64,000 nucleotides of DNA from Citrus sinensis (taxonomy: Eukaryota; Streptophyta; Magnoliopsida; Sapindales; Rutaceae). Shown piece by piece: positions 35,611-46,385 of this stretch (the first letter of the stretch is position 1; every line of letters starts with the position of its first letter). The stretch is from positions 5,394,001 to 5,458,000 of the forward strand of contig NC_068563.1 in NCBI RefSeq assembly GCF_022201045.2. The letters run 5' to 3'. The position numbers and the translations under genes were made by a program. The notes beneath the pieces were generated by a model. The model ran no database searches. It had not been told where the DNA came from and worked only from the letters and a program-made list of their open reading frames with translations.

Positions 35611-36526
35611 AACTCCACAGCTTCATGGTTTACTAGTGGCCATGTTCACTCCTCAAACAAAAATGTGGTTGGATCTGCAATTTTATTTGGACTGTTTCTC
35701 ATGACACTAGTAAAATGGTTTCTCATTCTTGGCGACAAGTTTGTGCTCCAAAGGACTTTAGAGGTTTGGGCATCCATGAATTGTCTTTACTAAACCACAC
35801 AACCTTTCTTAAGACTACTTGGAATATTTTGACATCTTCATCAATTTGGTGTGAGATCTTAAAAGGTCGATTTCAACTTTCTTTATATAATTGGTCCCAA
35901 TCTTATTCCAAGGCTATAATTCTTACTTTAGTTCCTAATTGCCATAGGGTGGTGGGTGATAGGTGATGGAAAAAGGATCAATTTATGGTGCTATAGTTGT
36001 CAGATTCCATTTTTTTTTTTGAACAATAATGATTTTAGTAATTCTCTTATGAGTGTCTTGATTTGTGACAGTGTTCTAGATAATTTTCATTGTTCGTTCT
36101 CATTGTTAGTTTCAAATATTGAAAACACTGAGTTATCTGTGATTAATACTAAACACAAGGGGGTGTGGCGCCACTCAACAAACGGTGCTCTTACATTGGC
36201 AGATGCTTACCATTTTTTGCTTGGCAACCGTGAAGTTTGCCTTAGAACAAATTCTTGTGTTTGTGGTCTTCTTTCATTCCTTCAAAATATTCTATGTAGA
36301 CTATTTCACATATTTTTATATATATTTAGATGAGAGTTCTCTTCTCTCATTTCCTCATTAATTTGTAGGTGGAGTTACTATTCTTCCAAATTTATAGAAG
36401 GTTTGTAAATGCTAATTTTGAGATATATTTATAAGCAATTTGTAAGGATAAAACTACGGGCGGTATTGAATTGAATTCTGGTTATAAATATATCAATTTT
36501 ATTGTATCTCATTAAAAAAAAAAAAA

Positions 36527-39180
36527 GGAGCTATAACAGTTAAATCAATTAATTTTATTATTTCATTGCGGGGCCTTGGGCTGGGCTTTAAGACCAAGCT
36601 GGCGCCAGTTTGGCCTCACATCATAAAGCCTTGGGTGCGAAGCCTGTGGTTAACAAATAAGCATGTCATATACATTATTTCTTTAATTTTAATTTTTAAG
36701 AGGTATGCGAGAGTTTGGAGTTAAATCATAGATTTATGGTTATGATTTTAAATCAATGATGATCTTACACTAAAATTTAAATATTTTTATTACAAATATT
36801 AGCACTTTTTATTTCACAACAGTTGTAATTTAGTACAAATCTCAATTTTAAATAGAGTTTTTTTTTGTGGAAATTACAAAAAACTACTGCTCATATTACA
36901 ACTAATATTTCATGAGATTACTATATTGATATTTACGATCAAATAATTATTAGAATTAATTTATAAATCTTATATAATACAACTCCAATTTTATTTTTTT
37001 TAATATTTAAGAAACGCCTACTCCACTAAATTTTAAATAGAATGTTAGTTTAACTAATTTTATATATATATATTTTTTACTATACAGTTGATTTGAAAAA
37101 AAAAAAAATTCATTGTCCTATAAATTGAAGTGATATAAAAGTTTCGACATTTAGATCCGCTCACATCAAAAGAGAGAAAACTAAGCTGTCATCGGATAAG
37201 ATTATTAGAAAAAACCAAAACTCGCATCAAAGCAAATAGTATCAAAGTGGAACCTAAACCATCAAAATAAATATTCCAAGGACAATTTGGTCGAAATTAG
37301 ACAAATCTCGTACCAGATTTCTTGCATTAAGAGATAAAGCCAAAAGCATAGGACAAAAATCAAATAAGACCGCACATGACACAGTAAAATTGTAATGAAT
37401 CGATTCCAATGAAAAGATTTAACGTGGAAGAATAATAGCCAAGAGCTCGAAATTTGAATTTGCTTGGTCAGTAAACAAGGTGCGTGGCAATTGAGACCTC
37501 TAACCACAAAAACACTTTAATTATACTAAAGTTAAATTATGGCCATTCTTTTCTTTTTAATAATTTAAAGAACTCCATTTGATCTTCGCTTACTCGGCTT
37601 GCTCCACTTGCATGAGCCGAGCGGCCATCACCATCATCGGCTCGAACCATGGGTTAGACCTTGGGTTAAGAGACCCCAAGCACATTCATGGAATTGGTCC
37701 CAACTCCCAATTTTTTCAAAAATCTATGTTTCTTATAATAATAATATGAGATATTTTGTATGCCCATTCTTAAAACAGCACTCGTATGCCATGCGCAAGT
37801 GGAATTGGAATATTGGATATATGATCTCTCTTAACCTCCGTTTGATATTAAGCTATAAACACACATTCTTAGGTGCAGGTGTTCTCATTTTTTTTAATGT
37901 GATTATACTGGTAAGTCGTGCGACTCAATAAAATTAATTTTTAATATAGTATAAAATTATGTTGTTAAATAATATTAAAATTAACTTTATTAAATCGAAT
38001 GACTTAAAAATGTGTTCACGTTAAAAAAAAAAAGAGGCGCCCGCACTAAAGAACATATTCAAAAGATACACTTTTAAACATAATTTTTTACCATTAGATT
38101 ATAATTAATCAATGATTGAGGTCAAAACTGACATGACCTTTTATAATTTTAAAAATTAACAAATTAATGTAAGGGGTCTCTAATAATAATAAATTATTAC
38201 TCATTCTTCTCTGTCTTACATAATATATTTTTCCCATTAATACTCTACGTTTCTCATGTCTTTAATATTTATCTCCATTCTCTCTTATAATTCAACAGAC
38301 CCCATCGCGGAACTATTATCCAGAAAAAGGTAAGAAACCATTAGCATTAGTATTAGCTTCAGGTGCAATAGCTAGCATAGCAAAGATCACACGGTACATG
38401 CAATGCTTTTACAGGATAAAAGCATTGCGTTAAAAAGTAACCGAAATTTTCTCTTTTCAAAACTTCATATGCCTCAGGAACAAGAAGAGAAGCCAATACT
38501 TTGAATTATGTTGAATCTCCAATTGGAACCATCGAAATCTCCTTCAAATGATATTTTTGGAGTACAGAAATTAAAAAGAAGAGAAAACTAATAAATCAAA
38601 ATTCTTCAAATACAAATGATAGTTTCTAATTATATAAATAATTTAATTTTGATGGTTTTAATTATTCCATTTATTTATTTATAAGATTTATAAGAAGAGA
38701 AAGAAGAAAAATATTAAATAAAAGAAGAAAGATAATTAAACATTAAAGCGAGGACAGAGAAAATTATTAATGAAATTAACAAGTCATGTTGTCTAATCTT
38801 GACCCTTAATTTCAGTCTAATCTATTAGCTAAAAATTATATTTAAGCTTGGATTTAAAAGTCTGTCTCTTTATAATCCTCCTCTAATGTGGGAGCTTTCA
38901 ATTTTTTAATGCGAACATGTCATTAAATTATACAGTTTATTAGAGTCGTTTTAATTAATTATTAAACCGCATGCTTTAATAACGTGACCACATGCTTTAA
39001 TAACGTATTCACACAAATAAAATATAAAATAGACACCCGCACTTGAAAATGGTTATATATATATATATATATATTTCAATTCTAAATTCTAAATTTTATT
39101 AAAATTTGAAAAACTATTAGATTATAGTTTTAATAATCTTTTTAAATTGTAATAAAATATAAGATAATAATCTAAAACAA
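36527..39180. other. AT-rich spacer, nothing recognised
   Basis: No gene could be supported. Minor items are a duplicated CATGCTTTAATAACGT near 38970 and 38990 and an AT dinucleotide run at about 39056-39073. Confidence 0.5.
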
Positions 39181-39190
39181 TACTGTATAT

Positions 39191-39362
39191 GAGTAATGAT
39201 ACAGCCACAAACTCTTGTACAAACTGACGTGGCATTAATTCGTTGGTTGAATGAAAATATAAATTAATAAAAACAAATCATGTGGGCCAAGTGATATTTA
39301 ATTCAACCAATCTTATCATGCCACATCAGTTTGTACAAGAGTTTGTGACTGTATCATTACTC
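39191..39362. mobile_element. 172-bp MITE with 10-bp target duplication
   Basis: The terminal inverted repeats are about 45 bp and nearly perfect: GAGTAATGATACAGCCACAA at the left against GAGTAATGATACAGTCACAA complemented from the right. The element is flanked by an exact direct repeat TACTGTATAT at 39181-39190 and 39363-39372. The duplication length suggests a Mutator-like source. Non-coding. Confidence 0.92.
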
Positions 39363-39372
39363 TACTGTATAT

Positions 39373-41160
39373 ATATAGACATCAAGAAAAGTACTTATTA
39401 TTATATCATTATTAGGATTCTTTTATCTATTTATTATTTTCATGTTAGATAAAGATCCTCTCCTGATCTGAGCTCTCATGAGTTTTTAATAATCTTGTGC
39501 TATGTGTATTTAAGTTATAGTGTATAAGTAGAATTTAATTTCTTTATTTCTTTATTTATTAACTACAATCACTCATGTATATTTTTACTTAAGAAGAAAT
39601 CAAATCATGAGAAAATCTTAATCCTTTCGTATTGCTCCCAAAATGTGTTTAGCTATCTCAATATTTAATTTTTCTTTTAAAAAAAAAAAGCATTTAAAAC
39701 ATTGGTAGAAATACGTGGATCCCACTACAAAGCAAGATGAGAAATCAGAGGAAATCGAATCTTCAGAGTCGGATTGAGTAGCCATAAATGACAGGGAAAT
39801 ACTTTCTAGTGCAGGCAGCGTCGATTCATTCATTCAGCCATGCAACTTGTTGCTCAACCCAACGAATCAGTCGAAGATAGTTTTTTGAAGAGGCGAAGGA
39901 ACAGCAAGAAGATATTTTCAACATTGTTCGCATAAAGTGCCAAAGATTTGAGTAAATCTCGGTTCGGTTGCCGACATTCGGTGATCCTGCGAAGCAACGT
40001 ATCCTAAACTCATGATTTTTTTCTTATCTCAACATGTGAGTCTCGGTATTTTTTTTTTTAATGTAATTCCCATGACACATAGGATCGCAAATTGCATGCT
40101 AACATATTATTCAATGCGAAAAATTCATTTCATAATCATTAGTGGGATGTCCTATGTATGTATATTTGCATTGGTGACCCTAGATTTTACCTAAAATATC
40201 ACATGGATCCACCGTGGCATTCGTTGGTTGTTGCACATTCTTGACTTCTAATATATTTTTGGAAAATTTGATTTATCAATTGTAGAGGTGTGAATTAATT
40301 CAATTTTGTAACCACATAAATGACTCAATTAAACATTAACACATAATATATTATTAGTTATGCATTACACATAAAATGAACAATATTATTTATTTATTTT
40401 TTAATAAAAGTAATGTGTGTTTCACACTAATTACTTAGAAAGTGAATTGCAACTACATACATACAACTCGTGATGTGTGTATAATGCTTCTTTAAATATA
40501 TTATTAATTATACATTATGTAGAAGTAATTTTAGTAAGGTGTCTTTCAAATCAGAAAAAGTTTGTACATTTTGATTGTTAATAACATTTTACTTTCGTTC
40601 ATTTGTTTAGAATCTCAAATTGCGTGAAATTATTATTTTTACCTAATAAACATACAAAACACACAAAATTAATAATTAAAAATTCATAATGTCATATAAT
40701 TACAAATATAAATTATATTATAAACACAAAATAACATTTTTATCCCTTAATAAACATATAATTTTTAACACCAATCACATTACATTATAAATGACACATT
40801 AAGATTCAAAGAATATAAAAAATAATATAAGACTAATTGATATACTTATTAACTATAAATAATCAATTAATCATCATCATTTGCAAGTACTTATATTCAG
40901 AAATTAATTGAGAAATGGAACTTGGAAGTACATGATCACAATCCTAAGCTCTCGCAAAGTTTTGACTCAATTTTCTTGACTAATATTATTCTGATCCTTC
41001 AATTTCTAATCATTTAGAGTGTTTGCATGTTTGTTTGGATACTTCCCAATTAATTCAGCTAGAGTCTAGAGGGAGGAAAATTATGAATCATTGAATTGGT
41101 AAAAAAAAGTGCATTTAGTGGGACCGTTTTCACCCTGTCGGCTTCACAATTTAATAAAAT
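39373..41160. other. AT-rich spacer with an inverted relative of the 28.7-kb repeat
   Basis: 40590-40790, read on the minus strand, resembles the first part of the LTR-like repeat at 28679. A short open frame at 39839-39934 (starting MQLVAQPNES) has no known match. Confidence 0.5.
40590..40790 (-). repeat. Inverted relative of the LTR-like repeat at 28679
   Basis: Complemented, it gives TGTTAAAAATTATATGTTTA, then AAAAATGTTATTTTGTG and TTATTAGGTAAAAATAATAA, the same blocks in the same order as 28679-28850. The rest of the LTR-like unit is not present here. Confidence 0.75.
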
Positions 41161-41229
41161 AATATAAAAGAAATGTTACAAAGAAGTGGCTAAGCAAGGA
41201 GCCAAGAGAAAGCTCGGCTCTTACTTTTG

Positions 41230-42623
41230 TTATGTGCAGTTTCATCTTCTTCAAACAACAAAAACTCCTTTTAAGGACTTTCCGTTTCTGACCGCTAAAA
41301 TTGATTTCTTCCTATAGAAGAAACCACTCACTTCTCTCCATTTTTTTTTTCATCTTTTAATATTTCTCTCTCTCTCTCTCTTTAAATTTATTTTGATCAA
41401 CCCGTCAATTACCCTCTGCCCATATTGGTAAGAACTCTTGTTCTTGCAATATTTTTTTTTTTTACATGAATTTGTTAGTGGGTTTGTGCTTTTGCTGAAG
41501 AAATATGGAGTCTTTATTGCCAAGTTGTCATTTTTATTCTTTCTTCCATGTAATGTTGTTGCTTTATTTTAATCAAGAAAGCATGAGGCAGAACATGCTT
41601 GCTTGTGTATGATTGTTGTGTTTTGGCTGAAATGGAAATTTTTTGTCGTCAAGACTAGTTGTAATGTTCTTTTGTTTAACAACATATTACTGCTGAGTTT
41701 GAGTTGAGACTTGAGAGTGAGAAGCCTTGTCAAGATATTTTATATTTTTTTTTAATTTTTTGTGTGGTGAAAGAAAAAACTTGGAGTTGGTGGCATTGCT
41801 TCGTCGTCATGTTTGCGGGTCCCATGGAGTTAAGGTTGTTCAACTGTGGTATGAGTGCTATTAGGCTTAATAAAAATGCTTTCGGTTACTTAAAACTGTT
41901 AGCCGCATAAGATAAGATCCACTAAAGCAGAAGTGCTATCCCAAAATATGAATGTCTCATTGTTTCAAGGAGATAAGGTGAGAAAGGTTCTGTGACCTGT
42001 TTAACTAGATGTCGAATGTTTGTTTTGTGTTTGAGAGTCTTGATTCATGATCATAATTGCAGATTGAATTTATGATTGTTTGTATGAATATAGAGTCCAC
42101 TTTGTGTTTTTCATTTTCCATTCACTCATTTGTTGGTCATTAGCATAAACGTTAGCGCATAATTTGTTGGTATTTAGTATGCGGAAGTAGAGAAGTGATG
42201 AGGGAAGCTAGGAACTTGGCTTGCTCTTTTGTCAGTGTGGTCTTCCTTCTACACTTGGTCATTTGTCTACTTTGAGCATCCTTGAAATAGCTAGACATGG
42301 CATTGGTTGGATTAATGCTAATCGTTAAGAAAGTGAATCAACTAAGCTAATTTTAGAAATGATCTCTATCAAATCCTGTAAACTTTATATGTTAGCTTAG
42401 AAATCTATTTTCTTTGTTTCATTACTCATTACTTGAAACAATCACTGAGCCCTTATTTCTATTCTTTTCGTATTAGTTTGATCTATCTTTTTCCCCAAAA
42501 TTATATAAACTTTATATGTTAGCCAAGTGTGGACTCTGATGATGTTTACTTGACGGCATGATCAGGTGGGCTATGATGAAGCTTTGATGAGGAATTATGT
42601 TGACTGAAACATAATTTTACATC
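41230..42623 (+). promoter_or_regulatory. Leader region of the PCH1-like gene, with 5'-UTR introns and three uORFs
   Basis: A CT-rich stretch (41366-41382) and a donor TTG|GTAAG after 41427 suggest a non-coding first exon. A possible middle exon ends with a donor AAG|GTGAG near 41979, and an acceptor ATCAG| at 42565 opens the last leader exon. In that exon three tiny overlapping reading frames (MMKL, MRNYVD, MLTET) lie within 50 bases of the main start, a layout that often lowers translation. Splice sites are judged by eye. Confidence 0.5.
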
Positions 42624-45402
42624 ATGTCTGATCATGTTGTACAGTCAGATCATGATAGTGATGGAACGGCTAAAGAGTCTTTGCATTTTCACCAGTCTGC
42701 TTGGATGTCTCATTGGATGCACTCTAGTTGTAAGCCCAAAAGCCAGGGTCTTGATATGTTGTCGCGCGGCTGTCCGTACAGGGAAGACAGGAACAGTCAG
42801 CAGCTTGGCCCTGAGATACCACCCAAAATTTCTAAATCTGCCAAAAGTACCAGAGAATTTTCTGAATCCAGAATTGACACTGTTAATGCCATGAATGAGA
42901 GTCTAAAATTAGTTTCAGATAAATTTAGCAAGGGAAGATCAGAAAGCCAATCCTTTCCTAAGTTTATTCTTTCTCAAAATAGGGACACCGTAATGGCACC
43001 AAGGAATGTCACAACTGGTAATGGGGTAGTTTATGAAATGGGAACTTCATCAGGAGGAGGCCATTTCCAGCATGAAGGTATACCGGGGAATCTGGAGCAG
43101 CAGGTAAAATCACCTGCTGAATCTCTTCATCAGAAAAGTTCGGCTGTTTCACCATCTTTTCAGCATGATGTAGGTTCAAGTTCTAAAATTGTGCCACGTA
43201 GATATGACAGTGGAAAGTCTCCTGTACACTCCTTCATATGGCAGCAAGAAGAGCTTAATCAACCAAGCCAGCTTGTTACATCTAAAGAACACTGGAAAAA
43301 TACTAAATTTCAAAGTTATTCTGAGTCTTTGGTCGATGAAAAGAAAATCAGTCACTCCTTAGATTTCAGAAGATCCGGAACTGCACCATCAAGGCAAAAT
43401 AATATGCCTTTGCTATTGCATGATCCCTCAGTAAGCAATAATCAACTACCAGTTGTTGTTGGTAAACAGTGTGAGAATCTGCAAAATCGTCATGGTAATA
43501 GATCTTTTCCAAACTGGAGCAGTCATTCAGAGTCAAACAAATTAGGAAAATTACTTCATGATTTTTTCTCGGTACGACGAATTGCAGGTTCTCTTCCTGA
43601 TGTGGATACAATGGGAATATGCACTACTGTAGATTCTGTGGGGCAGCTATCTGGACATCCTTCGAAGTTTTCGCAGATGACACACCATTTTATGATCACT
43701 AAGGAGACTGGTGTCAACTTGTTAGAAGGAGGGGAAATGTTTAGAGACTCAACCTTTTCCACCAACATCAAAGGAAAAATGCTCAATGAATTCTTCAGTT
43801 TGTCTCCTGGTTTTGGTTTCCGTGTCCAGCATGGAGTGAAACTGCAACCTCTGGAAAGTTCCACAGATAGCAAGGGAATAGAAGATTTTGGAGATGTCAA
43901 GACTTCTACTGTTTGTTTACAGAATGAATCGCCTGCTGAAACTGATACTATGGACATGGATGTTTTCCAGAAAGACCATTTTTCTTGTATGTACACGGAT
44001 ATTTTTTTGTATTATAACTTAGATGTTTGCATTGTATCATGCTAATTTATGAAAAACAGGCTTCTACTGTTAAATAATTCACAGTAATGATATGAAAAAT
44101 ATATTACTTTGTTTATTAAGTTTATTTCTGTTCAATTTGTTGCAGGTGTGGTTTCTTCCCCAATAACTGAGGTAACTTTTGCTGTTCTAATCCTTTAAGT
44201 AAATAATCATTTGAGATATTGTTTGGATTACCACTTTCTCCCTATTATTACAAATAAGCATCAACTGAAGCTTATAGGTCAAGCGGTAGCTTAACATAAC
44301 ATTGGAGTTATTTTCACCAAGAAGCCCTTGCATGTGATAGCAGTTGTATTTGTATTTGCATCTGCATTGAGAGGGCCTGTGGAACATAAATGGCATCATC
44401 AGCCATTATATACCTGTCTAAGCTTTTATCTTACAAAGTATGGAATTAAAAGTTCAATTCTGAGCATAATAACTTAGCTCGTCAGATACTCGGTTATTTG
44501 GTCGTAGTGATACAGGTAACATGGGCTTCTAGCGACGATACCGTGTGGGAATTGTTTATGTTAATATTTTAAGAATCCATGTACAAATGATTGCGAAGCA
44601 TTTAGATCTTAGTGACGAATGATTTTTGCAGATTACAAAAGGTGCTCAAGTGTCATCAACATCACAAGCGGTGCTTGCTCCATCCACAGAAGAAACTTCA
44701 GGCAGATTGCCCAACACTGAGTTACCTGATATAAATGAAGAGCTTCCTACAGTTCTGGCTGTTGCTAGCTCAGCGGATGACAGGGAGACAAGCACCTCGA
44801 GAACCCAGAGTTTGGATGTGGATCACCTCCTTTCAGACGCTGAGCCACCCACACATTCCAAATCCATTGCTTTCCGAGGTGGTCATATAGAATTGGACCC
44901 AAGCATCAGATGGGTTAAACGTCTCAAGTTGAGTGCTTCAGATACTTATGCTCACAGTACTAAGAACTCAAAAATGGAAGAAGCTTCTTCTCATGAAAAA
45001 GTTAACAAGTCCTTCAGCAAAATTGTAAAATGCGGTATGACTAGTTCAGAACCGACAATTGGGAAATGGCCAGGCCTTGGTAAAGAAGCAATGGTTCTGG
45101 ATCAGACTGCTGGGTTATTAAGGAATGACGAGTCCTTTTCCACTGAATATGTGAGGATGACACAAGATGTGACTCCTTTGAATCCTTGGATTCGGAGATG
45201 GTGCCACCAGAGAGATCTGTCAACAAAGAAGAACAATGAATCACTGGTTTGTCAGCCACAGAGTTCCAATGCATCATTAGCGGAACTTCGAAAGAAGCAG
45301 TTTCCAAGCATTGCTGCCATGGCTCTAATGGGGAAGGCCTTGAACAGTTTTCAACCATTTGAATTTAGGAAAAGGGGGACGTATGTTGTCTGGAATACTT
45401 AG
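42624..45402 (+). CDS. PCH1-like (At2g16365-type) protein (3 coding exons, 719 aa)
   Basis: Exons 42624-43986, 44146-44171 (26 bp) and 44632-45402 join in frame to 719 aa. The protein is Ser-rich and largely without recognisable folds. It has a conserved-looking N-terminal SAWMSHWMH segment and a C-terminal block with RWIRRWC-like text, KKQFPSIAAMALMGKA and FEFRKRGTYVVWNT at its very end. I associate this C-terminus with PCH1/PCHL, plant proteins that bind phytochrome B, stabilise its active form and influence photoperiodic growth in the nucleus (often annotated as F-box protein At2g16365). No F-box is visible. The family call rests on memory of the C-terminal motif and needs an alignment. 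Confidence 0.6.
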
Positions 45403-46385
45403 GGATTGTGAGATAACTCTTCATGCTTTAATATATACAAGGGACAAAAAGTAAGTGAACTAGTCAATGGGATCATGCTAGTTCTTTTGGTGATTGTAGT
45501 TTGGGAAAAGGGAACAAATATTTAGCCTTCAATAATGACCAAATCAGTGGGCAGGATGTGGACATTTGATTAGCCAGAAAATTCCTCGGTATGTACCCGC
45601 CTCTCTTTGTTTTGGACTTTTTACCTCTTTGTATTCAAGGAAACTAGTTCTCCGAATAATGCTATTCAGGCAAGAATTTTGTACAGGCCTTGTCTCTTGA
45701 ATTTAGGTGATGAGTGGAAGATGAAATTGGTGAATTCAACTGCTGTCACATTGTTCTGAATATTTCAATATACTCTGCAGCGCTGCATGTATACCCTTTT
45801 CGGTCATCCCAAGTTTATTATAAAAGAACCTCAGACATGCACAGAATCAAGAAGAAGAGAGAGACCGTACGGCATTGCTATCCCTATCAATAACAGCATT
45901 TTGAAGTAGTTTTGTTGTTGTTGTTTGCAGATAACGTTTTTATGAGATTGTTAATTACACTTTTTCATTTTTGTATTCTATCACTATTTCGTTTGGTGGA
46001 TATAGTATGTTTTGGATAACACAATTCAGTGATGGTTGTTCAACAGTTGGATAGACGAGATGTTAGTATATATTAACTTAGTGGCTTTCTTACAAGAGGA
46101 ATGGCTTCAAACGAGAGATCTCTAACATCTTTTCTTCAAAGCTGTAGGCCAGTTTCTACTTGTTTTTTTTAGTTCATTTCCGTCTTATAACGCTTTCTTG
46201 TCATTGTATTTGATTAGTTAACCAGATAGAGGCCAAGCTAGGTGACTGATTGGAAAGAACAATATGAGTCGGTTCTTTGCTGTCAGTCTTCGTCTTTGAA
46301 GCACATGGAAGGGAACGACTAAATGTCGTAATTGATGCATTCTTGTATACTAGAGTAAACCTTGGCCAGCGTATGTTTAAACAAA
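45403..46385. other. 3' UTR and spacer between convergent loci
   Basis: It contains the 3' UTR of the PCH1-like gene and non-coding sequence up to the end of the minus-strand SnRK1 gamma locus. No gene was recognised. Confidence 0.55.

Larger units (their letters stand above)
30420..36526 (+). mobile_element. LINE remnant (RT region to poly-A), split by the LTR retrotransposon
   Basis: Before the LTR element, 30460-30636 reads FIYLRVLIFQGIPKK and LLSIAGRV.LV.SIILAM. After it, from 35616, the frame continues with HSFMVY.WPCSLLKQ, then KMVSHSWRQVCAPKD and FRGLGI. This is the conserved thumb region of plant LINE reverse transcriptases. Stop codons interrupt it. A zf-RVT beginning (VWRHSTNGALTLADAYHFLL) follows near 36150-36225, and the unit ends with an A-run at 36514-36526. 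The 5' part is not recognisable. Confidence 0.8.

Noticed and set aside
39618-39934. Short open frames on both strands (starting MNESTLPALES and MQLVAQPNES)
   Set aside because: Composition is gene-like, but neither has a recognisable family or splice-supported continuation.
43366-43996. Minus-strand open frames of 81 and 146 residues
   Set aside because: Antisense to the long PCH1-like exon 1, with no independent features.
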